Of a stretch of 64,000 nt of DNA, positions 17,961 through 26,738 are shown piece after piece (position 1 is the first letter of the stretch; each line of letters starts with the position of its first letter). A program made the translations under genes and the position numbers. The stretch covers positions 1 through 64,000 of the forward strand of contig DDQZ01000077.1 of the NCBI GenBank assembly GCA_002343505.1, given 5' to 3'. The stretch is from Verrucomicrobiaceae bacterium UBA2429 (lineage in GTDB: Bacteria > Verrucomicrobiota > Verrucomicrobiia > Verrucomicrobiales > Verrucomicrobiaceae). Under the pieces are notes generated by a model, which made no database searches, had not been told where the DNA came from, and worked only from the letters and a program-made list of their open reading frames with translations.

Positions 17961-18884
17961 TCACAGTGCTGCCAGCCGCTCGTTGAACCATTCAGCGAAG
18001 CGGCGCACGTCCCACATGATGGTCAGCCATCCATGCCGGGCGCCGGGCCGGACGAGGACGCGGATGTCGTGGCCGAGCTCGGCGGCGCGCTTTTGGAAGC
18101 GCTCGGACTGGTCGAGCGGCACAAGCGTGTCCGCATCACCATGCGCGATGAGCACGGGCGGCAGCCTGGGAGTGATGTGGAAGATGGGCGAGACCTCGCG
18201 GCCGATGAGCTTCCACTTTTCCAGGTCGGCGGCTTCGGGGCCGAAGGATTTTTTGAAGCTCTTCGGCGGGCCGCCAGTGCCGTCATTCTCAGTGGAAGGG
18301 CCGAGATTCAGCAAATCGGTGACGGGGAAAAAGACGGCGGCGGCCTGCACGGAGCTGTCCTCGCGATCCACGGGGTCGGGCGCGTCCGCAGGGCCGGGAC
18401 CGCCGCGCGTGGCGAGCATGAGGCTGAGATGTCCGCCGGAGCTGCCGCCGGTGACGGCGAGCCGGCGCGGGTCCACGCCATAGTCACGCGCGTGGTGGCG
18501 CACGAACCTGGCCGCGCGATGGATGTCCTCGACGATCTCCGGCACGGTGGCTTCGGGCTGTGCGATGTGCGATACGGCAAAAACGGTGTGGCCCGCGCGC
18601 AGGGAGGGCGCGGCCATCCAGGCGCGGAATTTGCCGGGATGGGACTTCCATTTGCCGCTGACCATGATCAGCACGCCGATGCCGTTCGGCGCCTTCGGAC
18701 GATGCACCTCCAGGGTGAGTTCCCTGCCGTTTCGCTGCCCGTACACAATGCCGCGCGTGACCTCGCTGGCGGGATGCAAATACCACCACCCCGCGCCTGC
18801 GAGCAGGAGGATGAAAACGAGGACGAGCAACCCTGCCCGGAGCATGAGGCGCAAGGCATGGCGAAGGCGGCCGGGTGAGGACAT
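17961..18884 (-). CDS. Membrane-anchored alpha/beta hydrolase (esterase/lipase-like)
   Basis: A 307-residue protein with an N-terminal membrane anchor (about 17-37, LLVLVFILLLAGAGWWYL). The hydrolase core has the nucleophile elbow GGSSGGH (GxSxG), an acid region HGDADTLVPL and the catalytic His in ARHGW. It resembles carboxylesterases of the BD-FAE or acetyl-esterase type that act on acylated sugars or peptides; substrate unknown. It is the first gene of a two-gene unit with the pseudouridine synthase. The 145 bp upstream, divergent to the haemoglobin gene, probably carries both promoters. Confidence 0.85.
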   Translation of the reverse strand: MSSPGRLRHALRLMLRAGLLVLVFILLLAGAGWWYLHPASEVTRGIVYGQRNGRELTLEVHRPKAPNGIGVLIMVSGKWKSHPGKFRAWMAAPSLRAGHTVFAVSHIAQPEATVPEIVEDIHRAARFVRHHARDYGVDPRRLAVTGGSSGGHLSLMLATRGGPGPADAPDPVDREDSSVQAAAVFFPVTDLLNLGPSTENDGTGGPPKSFKKSFGPEAADLEKWKLIGREVSPIFHITPRLPPVLIAHGDADTLVPLDQSERFQKRAAELGHDIRVLVRPGARHGWLTIMWDVRRFAEWFNERLAAL

Positions 18885-19029
18885 GGGGTGATTTATTCAG
18901 TGGCGGGCGGTTTTGCCAAGCGGCAATTCTCGAACAGGAGGGACGCCCGCGATGGCTGCGAAGGAAGCGGTCAGTCATGCGCAAGATCGGGACTTGTTGT
19001 TTTGTGGAGGAAGGCATTCTTTGTGCTGA

Positions 19030-19416
19030 ATGTTTGACGTGACCATGAGCCAGGAACCCACATTGTTTGACCGCATCGGCGGCGAGGCCGGTATTGAGGA
19101 GTTGATCCTCGCCTTCTACGTCAAAGTGCTCGCCGACCCGGAACTCGCGCCGTTTTTCCGCGAGACCTCCCTGGAGAAGCTGCACTCCATGCAGCGCGAG
19201 TTTTTCGCCATGGCGCTGGGCGGGCCGGTGAAATACACGGGGCGCTCTCTGGCGCATGTGCATCACGGGCGCGGCATCACCATGGGCCACTTCGCCAGGT
19301 TCACGGGCCATCTGGTGGAGACGTTGAGGGACACCGGCGCCAGCCAGGAGGACACGGACTCGGTCATCGCGCGCATTGAGGTCTTTGCCAACGAGGTCAC
19401 CGGCACCTCGTATTGA
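19030..19416 (+). CDS. Group I truncated haemoglobin
   Basis: A 128-residue protein closely resembling mycobacterial GlbN along its length. Seen: RIGGEAGIEELILAFYVKVL with the B10 Tyr at Tyr30, QREFFAMALGGP with a Gln near the E11 position (Gln55), and VHHGRGITMGHF containing the likely proximal haem ligand His78. Group I truncated haemoglobins bind oxygen and detoxify nitric oxide to nitrate. The ATG at 19030 is used here; a second ATG at 19045 (MSQEPTLF) is also plausible. A carboxypeptidase gene follows after 38 bp on the same strand, without an obvious functional link. Confidence 0.92.
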   Translation: MFDVTMSQEPTLFDRIGGEAGIEELILAFYVKVLADPELAPFFRETSLEKLHSMQREFFAMALGGPVKYTGRSLAHVHHGRGITMGHFARFTGHLVETLRDTGASQEDTDSVIARIEVFANEVTGTSY

Positions 19417-19454
19417 GTTTGCCCTCGCGGCCTGCGGTGCTTTAACGTCCGCGC

Positions 19455-20861
19455 GTGTGGAAAAATGTTCTCATCTGCGTGCTGGCGGCGTCCCTTGCCG
19501 CGAGCCTCATCCTGCGCTGGCGGGACCGCGTCAATGACACGCCGCCCGCGCCGCTCCAGTCCGCGCTGGGTGAGGCGCTGGCCCGGGCTTTGGGTGACAC
19601 CGAGGCTGGAGGCATGGTGCTCGGTCTCTGCGTGCAGGACGAGGCTGGCAACACGATCTTCGGGCGCGAGGCAAGGCGGGCGTTCATCCCGGCCTCCAGT
19701 CTGAAGACGCTGACCACTGCCACGGCGCTGGAGTTGCTGGGGCCGGACTTTCATTTTCAGACGCGCCTGCTGTCTGCGGCTCCGATGGCGGAGGGTGTCA
19801 TCGAAGGGGATCTCATCCTGCGCGGCGGTGGCGACCCCATGCTCAGCCTGGCTGACTTGTCCAAATGCGCTGCCGAACTCCAAGCGCGCGGCCTGCGCGA
19901 GGTGCGAGGGCGCGTTCTCGGCGATGGCGGCTTTTTCACCGGCTCCATCTACGGGGACTTCTGGAACTGGGGCGACATCGGCAACGGCTACGGCAGCCCC
20001 GTCTCCGGGCTGAACCTGGAGCACAACCGCTACACCGCCGTCTTCGCCCCGGCTCTGCAGGAAGGCGGCCCCGCCGCGTTCGTCGGCGCGCAGCCGGAGG
20101 TGCCGGGCATCACCTGGCTGAGCGAGGTGCGCACCGGCCCGGAAGGCGGCGGGGATGGCGTCATGATCCATGGCGGCGAGCGCGCGCAGCGCGTGCATTT
20201 GCGCGGCACGGTGCCCGCCGGGCAGCCGCAGTTCCGCGTGGCGGGCGCGGTGCCGGCCCCGGAACTCTTCGCGGCGCATCATCTGCGCGCGGCGCTCATG
20301 CAGGCGGGCATCCGGGTCGCGGGCGGGGCCGCGAGCGCGCGCGAGGCCGCGCCGATGCCGGAAGCTGGGCATGAAATGTGGAGGCATGAGTCGCCCGCGC
20401 TGGCGGACATCGTCACCAGCATCCATGCCACATCTGACAACCACGAGACTGAGTGCGTGTTCCGCATGATCGGCGCGCGGGAAAAGCGCCCGCCCGCCGA
20501 AGTCGTGCGCGCTCACTGGCAGACGCGGGGGTTGACCTTCGAAGGGCTGCGCATGGAGGACGGCTGCGGACTGGCGCGGGCGGACCACATCACGCCGCAT
20601 GACCTGGCGCGGCTGCAAATGCTCGCGGCCACGGGTCCGCAGGGGCGGGTTTATGCGGATTCCCTGCTGGCGGCGCATGACGGTGCGGTGCGCTACAAGG
20701 GCGGCGCCATGTCCGGTGTGCGCAGTGTCGCGGGGCTGGTCACGCGCCCGGATGGCAGCAGGGCGGCCTTTGCCCTGATGGTCAACCACTTCAGCAACCC
20801 GCGCCCTTACGCCCTCCTGCGCGAGGCCATGCTGCGGGCGCTGGCAGATGTGAGCGACTGA
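19455..20861 (+). CDS. dacB: D-alanyl-D-alanine carboxypeptidase/endopeptidase, PBP4 (DacB) family
   Basis: A 468-residue penicillin-binding protein with a GTG start and an N-terminal membrane/signal segment (VLICVLAASLAASLIL). The three active-site motifs are present: SxxK as Ser81-Ser-Leu-Lys84 in PASSLKT, SxN as SDN in ATSDNHETE, and KGG (in RYKGGAM) in the place of the usual KTG. The long insertion between SxxK and SxN is the PBP4 hallmark. These enzymes trim stem peptides or cleave peptide crosslinks in peptidoglycan in the periplasm. The second Gly of KGG is a mild deviation from KTG; activity is likely but unproven. Confidence 0.9.
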   Translation: MWKNVLICVLAASLAASLILRWRDRVNDTPPAPLQSALGEALARALGDTEAGGMVLGLCVQDEAGNTIFGREARRAFIPASSLKTLTTATALELLGPDFHFQTRLLSAAPMAEGVIEGDLILRGGGDPMLSLADLSKCAAELQARGLREVRGRVLGDGGFFTGSIYGDFWNWGDIGNGYGSPVSGLNLEHNRYTAVFAPALQEGGPAAFVGAQPEVPGITWLSEVRTGPEGGGDGVMIHGGERAQRVHLRGTVPAGQPQFRVAGAVPAPELFAAHHLRAALMQAGIRVAGGAASAREAAPMPEAGHEMWRHESPALADIVTSIHATSDNHETECVFRMIGAREKRPPAEVVRAHWQTRGLTFEGLRMEDGCGLARADHITPHDLARLQMLAATGPQGRVYADSLLAAHDGAVRYKGGAMSGVRSVAGLVTRPDGSRAAFALMVNHFSNPRPYALLREAMLRALADVSD

Positions 20862-20895
20862 AAAGAGAACCGGTCTTCAAAACCCGCGCGCAGGT

Positions 20896-21360
20896 TCAAA
20901 GGCCGCCCAGCTCGCAGATGCGCTTCCACTCCTTTTCCGTGACCTCGGTGATGGAGAGGCGGTTGCCGCGGCGCAGGATGAGCATGCCGGCCAGGGCGGG
21001 GTCGGAGCGCAGCATGTCGAGGCTGACGAAGGTCTTGAATCCGGCCTCCCATTTGACATCCACCATGAGCCAGCGCGGGTTTTCCGTCCGGCTGCCCGAG
21101 TCGAAGTATTCGGAGGCCGGGTCGAACTGGGTGGGGTCGGGATAAGCTTCCTTGACGATCCTGACGATCCCCGCGATGCCGGGCTGGGGGCAACTGGAGT
21201 GGTAAAAGAAGCCGAGATCGCCGGGGGCCATGTGGTCGCGCATCATGTTGCGCACCTGGTAGTTGCGCACGCCGTTCCACGGCTCGGTCTTGTGCGGGCG
21301 CTTTTTCAAGTCGGCGAAGGAGAAGACATCGGGTTCGGATTTGAGCAGCCAATAACGCAT
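20896..21360 (-). CDS. EVE-domain protein
   Basis: A 154-residue protein that is essentially a single EVE domain: YWLLKSEPDVFSFADL at the start, WNGVRNYQVRNMMRDHM, the GDLGFFYHSS strand and the long PRWLMVDVKW strand are all typical. EVE domains have a PUA-like fold and are thought to recognise modified bases in nucleic acids. Single-domain EVE proteins are widespread in bacteria with no fixed pathway. It is convergent with the carboxypeptidase gene and divergent from the nitroreductase gene. There is no adjacent restriction gene that would point to a defence use. Confidence 0.9.
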   Translation of the reverse strand: MRYWLLKSEPDVFSFADLKKRPHKTEPWNGVRNYQVRNMMRDHMAPGDLGFFYHSSCPQPGIAGIVRIVKEAYPDPTQFDPASEYFDSGSRTENPRWLMVDVKWEAGFKTFVSLDMLRSDPALAGMLILRRGNRLSITEVTEKEWKRICELGGL

Positions 21361-21442
21361 GATGGCGCGAGCTTGGCGCGCGCGGGGATTTGTTCAAGCC
21401 GGTCGTCTTGACAAAACCGCGCTCCGCGCGAAGGAGGCGCGG

Positions 21443-22045
21443 ATGAGTCAACTGCCCAGTCTCGACCAGACCAGCGCCCTGATCCGCGCGCGCCGCTCGG
21501 TGAAGCCGCCGGACATGGATGCCGCACGCGCGGTGGAGCCGGCGCTTCTGCGCGAGCTGCTGGAGAACGCGACGTGGGCGCCGACGCACGGGCTGACGGA
21601 GCCGTGGAAATTTCATGTCCATCAGGGCGCGGCCCGCGCGCGGCTGGCGGAGGCCTTGCAGCGCGTTTACCGCGAGACAACGCCGCCCGCCGAGTTCCGC
21701 GTGGACAAGCTGGAGAAGATGGGCAAAAACCCGCTCCTGGCGCCCGTGGTGATCGCCTGCGTGATGGAGCGGCGCGGCGGGGCGATGATCCCTGAGATGG
21801 AGGAGATCGAGGCAATGGCCTGCGCGCTGCAAAATCTCATGCTCAGCGCCACTGCGGCGGGGCTGGCCTCCTTCTGGTCCTCGCCTCCCGTGCTCGACGC
21901 GCCGGCCTTCAAAGAGTGGCTCGGCATCGGGGCGCAGGACCGGTGCGTGGCGCTGATGTACCTGGGCTGGCCCCGCCCCGGCATGGAGCCGCCGCGCAGC
22001 GCGCGCCAGCCGGTGGAAACGAAAATCCTGATTCATCATGACTGA
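21443..22045 (+). CDS. Nitroreductase family protein
   Basis: A 200-residue FMN-dependent oxidoreductase of the nitroreductase fold. The start RARRSVK, the NATWAPTHGLTEPWKFHV segment (FMN-binding region) and the later AMACALQNLMLSATAAGLASFW block are the family pattern. I chose the ATG at 21443 because AAGGAGG lies about 6 bp upstream, a strong ribosome binding site. Substrate unknown; relatives reduce nitro compounds, quinones or flavins. It overlaps the next gene by 8 bp, so the two are co-translated. Confidence 0.88.
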   Translation: MSQLPSLDQTSALIRARRSVKPPDMDAARAVEPALLRELLENATWAPTHGLTEPWKFHVHQGAARARLAEALQRVYRETTPPAEFRVDKLEKMGKNPLLAPVVIACVMERRGGAMIPEMEEIEAMACALQNLMLSATAAGLASFWSSPPVLDAPAFKEWLGIGAQDRCVALMYLGWPRPGMEPPRSARQPVETKILIHHD

Positions 22046-22586
22046 GTGGCTGGCCAGTCTCTGGGAAATGCTCGGCGGATGGTGGGATGCCATTCCGTTC
22101 ATGGCGTCAGGCGTCTGGATTCTCACCGGCTGCCTGCTGCTGACAGGCCTGGTCGGCTCGGTGGTGCCGCTGCTGCCGGGGCCGTTTCTCATTTTCATCG
22201 CGGGCATCGTCCACACGCTGCTGCTGCCGGAGCAGGGCATGGGCTGGCAGGGCATCGTGGCGCTCAGCCTGCTGCTCATCATCGCCTACGCGGTGGACAC
22301 TCTGGCGGGGGCGCTGGGCGCGCGCTGGTTCGGCGCCAGCCGGTGGGGTATCGCGGGAGTGTTCGTGGGGGGCGTCGTGGGTTTGTTTTTCGCGCCGGTG
22401 GGTTTCCTGGTCGGGCCGCTGGCGGGCGGGTTGATTTTTGAGCTGATCTTCGCCAAAAAACGCATGGCGCCGGCGGTGAAGTCCACCTGGGGCACGCTGC
22501 TGGGCACGGGATTGGGAATCGTGGTGCGCCTGGTCCTGAGCCTGGCGATGATCGCCACCGTGCTTGTGGACTGCCTGTGGTGGTGA
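22038..22586 (+). CDS. DUF456-family membrane protein
   Basis: A 182-residue hydrophobic protein with about four or five membrane segments. The Gly-rich stretches (GSVVPLLPGPFLIFIAG, WGIAGVFVGGVVG) match the DUF456 family of small integral membrane proteins. Function unknown. It starts inside the end of the nitroreductase gene (8-bp overlap), which suggests joint expression rather than a known joint role. It is followed after 65 bp by the Gfo/Idh/MocA gene. Confidence 0.82.
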   Translation: MTEWLASLWEMLGGWWDAIPFMASGVWILTGCLLLTGLVGSVVPLLPGPFLIFIAGIVHTLLLPEQGMGWQGIVALSLLLIIAYAVDTLAGALGARWFGASRWGIAGVFVGGVVGLFFAPVGFLVGPLAGGLIFELIFAKKRMAPAVKSTWGTLLGTGLGIVVRLVLSLAMIATVLVDCLWW

Positions 22587-22651
22587 GCGCGCGTCATTTC
22601 GTCCAAAGAGCGGCGAGTTTTCCGCCTTCCGCGGCGTTCCCTCCATTCCTT

Positions 22652-24019
22652 ATGTCATCCGCATCCAACCGCCGTCATTTCATCAAATCCGCCGCTCTCG
22701 GCGCTCTCGCCGCTCCAAACATCCTGCGCGCGCAAAACACGCCCCAGAAAATCCGGGTCGGCATTGTCGGCATCGGCGGCATGGGGGCCGGCGCGGTTCA
22801 GGCCTCATCCGGGGAGGAGATCGTGGCGTTCTGCGATGCCGACTGGCGTGATCTGGGCGCGCGCAGCGCCGCCGGCGTGGCGAAAAAACATCCGAAGGTG
22901 CCGAAGTTCACCGACTTCCGCGAGATGCTGGAGAAGAAGGGCGCGGAGATGGACGCGGTGCTCATCTCCACGCCGGACCACACGCATTTCGCCATCACCA
23001 TGGCGGCCATGCAGGCGGGCAGGCATGTCTTTGTTCAGAAGCCGCTGGCGCACAACATCTGGCAGGTGCGCACGCTGCAAAAGGCCGCCAAAAAATACGG
23101 CGTGCAGACGGTGATGGGAAACCAGGGCCACTGCTGGGAGGGCATCCGCCTCGTGCGCGAGTGGTTCGAGGCGGGTGTGCTCGGCGAGGTGCGCGAGGTG
23201 CATTGCTGGACGGACCGCCCGCTGGCGCACATGGGTTTTTTGAATCCGCAACCCACCGCCAGCCCGGCCGCCGAACCCGTGCCCGAGGGCGTGGCCTGGG
23301 ACCTGTGGCAGGGACCCGTGGCCGCGCGCGACTACAACGCGCTCTACATGCCCGCGCGCTGGCGCGGCTGGTGGGACTACGGCTGCGGCGGCCTGGGGGA
23401 CATCGGCTGCCATTGCCTCGACGCGCCCTTCTGGGCGCTGCGCCTCGGCATGCCTGAGAAGGTGGAGGTTTTGCATCAGGAGCCCGGCGCGCTGAAAAAC
23501 TACACTGCGCCGAAGTCGCACATCGTCTATCACTTCGCCGCGCGCGGTGAGATGCCGCCGGTGAAAATCCACTGGTATGAGGGCGGCCTGCTGCCGGAAA
23601 AACTCCCCGGCATGGAAAAAGACCTCCCTGGCAACGGCATGATCATGAAGGGCAGCCGCGAGACGCTCTTCTCCGACGGCATGAGGGTGCAAAGCCCGCA
23701 GCTCTGGCCGCGCGAGCGCATGACGCCCATCGTGGACCTGCTGCGCCGCAGGCCGCTGCCGCGCTCGAAGGCGGGCGAGCCCATCGGCGAGTTGTTCGAC
23801 GCCATCCGCGGGGACATTCCCCATGCCGGCTCGCACTTCGACTATGCCTGCCCGCTCACCGAGGTGGTCAATGTGGGCGTGCTCGCCATCCGCGCGGGCA
23901 AATCCATCGAATGGGACGCCCCCGGCATGCGCGTGAAGGACGCGCCCGAATTCGATGCATGGATCAAGGAGCCGGTCCGCGACGGCTGGAGCTACGGAGA
24001 GGACCTCTGGCAAGCGTGA
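22652..24019 (+). CDS. Gfo/Idh/MocA-family oxidoreductase with Tat-like leader
   Basis: A 455-residue protein. The ATG at 22652 gives a twin-arginine-like leader (NRRHFIKSAALGALAAPNIL), predicting export already folded with its cofactor. The Rossmann motif is VGIVGIGGMGAGAV; the family's DHTHF and QKPLAHNIWQVR (an EKP-like segment as QKP) follow. Later residues form the substrate domain with a conserved DYGCGGLGDIGCHCLD block. Exported members of this family are abundant in Planctomycetes/Verrucomicrobia and presumed to oxidise or epimerise sugars using bound NAD(P). The next gene, a secreted beta-helix, begins 16 bp downstream and is likely in the same operon. Confidence 0.9.
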   Translation: MSSASNRRHFIKSAALGALAAPNILRAQNTPQKIRVGIVGIGGMGAGAVQASSGEEIVAFCDADWRDLGARSAAGVAKKHPKVPKFTDFREMLEKKGAEMDAVLISTPDHTHFAITMAAMQAGRHVFVQKPLAHNIWQVRTLQKAAKKYGVQTVMGNQGHCWEGIRLVREWFEAGVLGEVREVHCWTDRPLAHMGFLNPQPTASPAAEPVPEGVAWDLWQGPVAARDYNALYMPARWRGWWDYGCGGLGDIGCHCLDAPFWALRLGMPEKVEVLHQEPGALKNYTAPKSHIVYHFAARGEMPPVKIHWYEGGLLPEKLPGMEKDLPGNGMIMKGSRETLFSDGMRVQSPQLWPRERMTPIVDLLRRRPLPRSKAGEPIGELFDAIRGDIPHAGSHFDYACPLTEVVNVGVLAIRAGKSIEWDAPGMRVKDAPEFDAWIKEPVRDGWSYGEDLWQA

Positions 24020-24035
24020 TCACCCCAACGCCCGC

Positions 24036-24905
24036 ATGATCCTCCGTCTCTGCCTCATCGCGCTGCTATGCTGCGCTCATGCCCGCGCGCAGGAAATCCG
24101 CCGCATGCCGCTTGTGCTCACCCAGGGCGGCACGCCGGAGCAGCCCGCCGTCTTTGATGGAAAAGGCATGGTCATAGACCTCGGCATTGACATCACCGGA
24201 CTCGAATGGGCGCGCGACGGCGATCTGTGGACCTCGCGTGGTCCTTTGCCCGGACACCCGCCCGTGACGGACACGCAGCGCGCCGGACTCTTCATCGAGG
24301 AGATCCCCCTGCGCATCATGCGCGACCGAGCCGCCGAACAAGAAAGCGGCGAGCCTGGCAAAGTCATCCACGCCGCGCCGGACACGCTCAAGCCCTGCGA
24401 GATGACCTGGACCACCGACGGCTCGCTTTGCTTTCGCTGGCCTGCCGGCAGGTCCCCTGGCACCGCGCGCATCATCCAGCCGCCCGCAAAGCTAGCGAGC
24501 TGCGTCGTCATCGCCTGCTCGCACATCACAGTCAGGAACATCACCGCGATGCACGCCGCGAACGATGGCTTCAACATCCACGGTCATCGCGTTGGCATCC
24601 GCCTCGAAAACGTGAAGGCATTCTCCAACGGCGATGAAGGCATCAGCGCGCATGAAACGGTGCGGATGGATGTCTTCGACTCCGAGATCGCCTGGAACGG
24701 CTCCGCCGCTGGCGGTGTCGCCGATGTGAACGACAGTGTGACGACCTACACGAACTGCGAGCTGCATCACAACGTGAACGCCGCCTTCTTCTTCGACGGC
24801 AAACATCACCGCGTCACCAACTGCCTCATCCACCATCAGGACAAGGACATCGTCATTCGCGGAGATGCCGTGGTGGAGCAGTCCGGCAATGTCTGGCGCA
24901 AATGA
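24036..24905 (+). CDS. Secreted right-handed beta-helix protein
   Basis: A 289-residue protein with signal peptide (MILRLCLIALLCCAHARAQ). From about residue 150 it shows parallel beta-helix repeats: SHITVRNITAMHAANDGFNI, VGIRLENVKAFSNGDEGI, VRMDVFDSEIAWNGSAAGG and VTNCLIHHQDKDIVI, each about 22-25 residues. Such folds occur in polysaccharide lyases and glycosidases, but I do not see a lyase-defining catalytic motif. It lies 16 bp downstream of the oxidoreductase. The start at 24036 is preferred because the frame upstream overlaps the oxidoreductase and lacks coding character. Confidence 0.82.
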   Translation: MILRLCLIALLCCAHARAQEIRRMPLVLTQGGTPEQPAVFDGKGMVIDLGIDITGLEWARDGDLWTSRGPLPGHPPVTDTQRAGLFIEEIPLRIMRDRAAEQESGEPGKVIHAAPDTLKPCEMTWTTDGSLCFRWPAGRSPGTARIIQPPAKLASCVVIACSHITVRNITAMHAANDGFNIHGHRVGIRLENVKAFSNGDEGISAHETVRMDVFDSEIAWNGSAAGGVADVNDSVTTYTNCELHHNVNAAFFFDGKHHRVTNCLIHHQDKDIVIRGDAVVEQSGNVWRK

Positions 24906-24983
24906 GCCGCTCCCGCGCTCCATGAGCCGCGCAGTCTGTGAAAACGCCTCATTGAGTCTTGACGCCGCAAGCGCGGGCGGGGC

Positions 24984-26648
24984 ATGATGCCCGTCATGAA
25001 GCGAAACACACTCCGCCGCGCGGCTCCGGCATGGCCCGCACTTGGAAGGAAATGGCTGCTGGCCTGCGTCGCGGCGCCGCTGCTGGGCGCGGATGCGGCG
25101 CATGCGGCGGACCTCGACAGCATGAAGGCGGAGGCGCTCGAAAACGTCGGCTCGCGTTCGAAGCTGGTGCGCGAGATCATGGACAGCCTGTTTAGCTTTG
25201 CCGAGCCGGGTTTCCAGGAGTTCGAGACGCAGCGTTACCTCTGCGGAATCCTTGAGGACCACGGATTCAAGGTCGGGCGCGGAGTGGCCGGAATGCCCTC
25301 CGCATGGGTGGCGACGTGGGGCTCCGGCAAGCCCGTCATTTCTCTCGGCACCGATGTGGACGCGCTGCTCGGCATGTCGCAGAAACCCGGCTTCGCCGGC
25401 GAGGCGCCGCTGGTGGAGGGCGCACCGGGTCATGGCGAGGGGCACAACTCCGGCATGGCCGCCATACTGCCGGCGGCCCTGGCCGTGAAGGAGCTGATGG
25501 AAAAACACAAGCTGCCCGGCACGCTGCACATCTGGCCCGGCATCGCCGAGGAACTGCTTGGCGGAAAGGCCCACTATGTGCGGGCGGGAGTGTTCAAGGA
25601 TGTGGACGTCGTGCTTTTCGCCCATGTCGGCTCCAGCCTCTCGACCTGGTGGGGGGATCACCGCGGCAAGGCGCTGGTCTCGGTCGAATACCGCTTCGAG
25701 GGCGAGTCCGCCCACGCGGGCGGCGCCCCGTGGAAAGGACGCAGCGCCCTGGACGCTGTGGAGCTGATGAACATCGGCTGGAACTACCGCCGCGAGCACC
25801 TGCGCCCCCAGCACCGCTCGCATTATGTGATCACCGAAGGCGGCGGCCAGCCCAACGTGGTGCCGCACCGCGCCGCGGTTTGGTATTACTTCCGCGAGAC
25901 GGATTACGACCAGGTCATGTACTTGTGGGACATCGCCAACCGCATCGCCGAGGGAGCGGCAAAAATGACCGACACCCGCGTGTCATGGCGCGTGCTCGGC
26001 TCCGCATGGCCGCGCTATATGAACCGCGCCCTCGCAGGCGCGCTTCACGCCAATATCCAGCAGGTCGGCATGCCGCGCTGGACGGAGGAGGACCAGGCGC
26101 TGGCGCGCGCCGTGCAGCGTATCGTGGAGGCGGGTGACCAGGGGCTCGTCACCAAGACCAGCTCCAAGCTCGAGGGTGTCGAACGCATCCCGGACGGCCT
26201 CAAACACGAGGGCGGCTCCGACGACATCGGCGATGTCTGCTGGACGGTGCCGACAGGGCATCTCTCACTGCCCTGCAACATCCCCGGCGTGACCATGCAC
26301 CATTGGAGCGCTGCCATCGCCATGGCCACGCCCATCGCCCACAAAGGCGCCGAGGCCGGCGCCAAGGTCTATGCGCTCACCATTCTCGACCTCCTCGCCA
26401 AGCCGGAGATCGTGCGCGAGTCGCGCGAATTTTTTGACAACGTGCAGGGCCGCATCCGCGCCTACACATCCTTCCTTCGTCCGGATGACAAGCCTCCCGT
26501 CTGGCTCAACCACGACCTCATGCAACGGCTGCGTCCCGCCATGCGCCCGCTTCATTTCGCCCCTTCCAAACACTCATCCTATCTCGATCAGTTGGGCATC
26601 TCCTACCCTTCACTCACACCCGCGGGCAATTCTTCGCCTGCGAAGTGA
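24984..26648 (+). CDS. M20-family amidohydrolase (AbgB-like), exported
   Basis: A 554-residue hydrolase. The N-terminus is basic then hydrophobic (about residues 5-42, KWLLACVAAPLLGADAAHAA), predicting export; ATGs at 24984 and 24996 are both usable. The M20 core shows GTDVDALLGMSQKPG, GHGEGHNSGMAA (metal His/Asp region), EELLGGKAHYV and GESAHAGGAPWKG with a metal/substrate His. It resembles AbgB-type aminobenzoyl-glutamate and IAA-amino-acid hydrolases, which cleave amides between an acyl group and an amino acid. The C-terminal part (about 455-554) is longer than usual and not recognised. Exact substrate unknown. Confidence 0.87.
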   Translation: MMPVMKRNTLRRAAPAWPALGRKWLLACVAAPLLGADAAHAADLDSMKAEALENVGSRSKLVREIMDSLFSFAEPGFQEFETQRYLCGILEDHGFKVGRGVAGMPSAWVATWGSGKPVISLGTDVDALLGMSQKPGFAGEAPLVEGAPGHGEGHNSGMAAILPAALAVKELMEKHKLPGTLHIWPGIAEELLGGKAHYVRAGVFKDVDVVLFAHVGSSLSTWWGDHRGKALVSVEYRFEGESAHAGGAPWKGRSALDAVELMNIGWNYRREHLRPQHRSHYVITEGGGQPNVVPHRAAVWYYFRETDYDQVMYLWDIANRIAEGAAKMTDTRVSWRVLGSAWPRYMNRALAGALHANIQQVGMPRWTEEDQALARAVQRIVEAGDQGLVTKTSSKLEGVERIPDGLKHEGGSDDIGDVCWTVPTGHLSLPCNIPGVTMHHWSAAIAMATPIAHKGAEAGAKVYALTILDLLAKPEIVRESREFFDNVQGRIRAYTSFLRPDDKPPVWLNHDLMQRLRPAMRPLHFAPSKHSSYLDQLGISYPSLTPAGNSSPAK

Positions 26649-26738
26649 CGCCCCGTTCTCGTGCGTCGGTAATCCGCGCGCGGCATGGTCATCTCATCTG
26701 ACCAGAAAACCACATTGCGGAAGATTCGTGTTCTAATC

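Noticed and set aside
19263..20789. A 508-codon open frame opposite the carboxypeptidase and haemoglobin genes
   Set aside because: It is antisense to two well-supported genes and its translation is Arg/Ala/His-rich with no motif.
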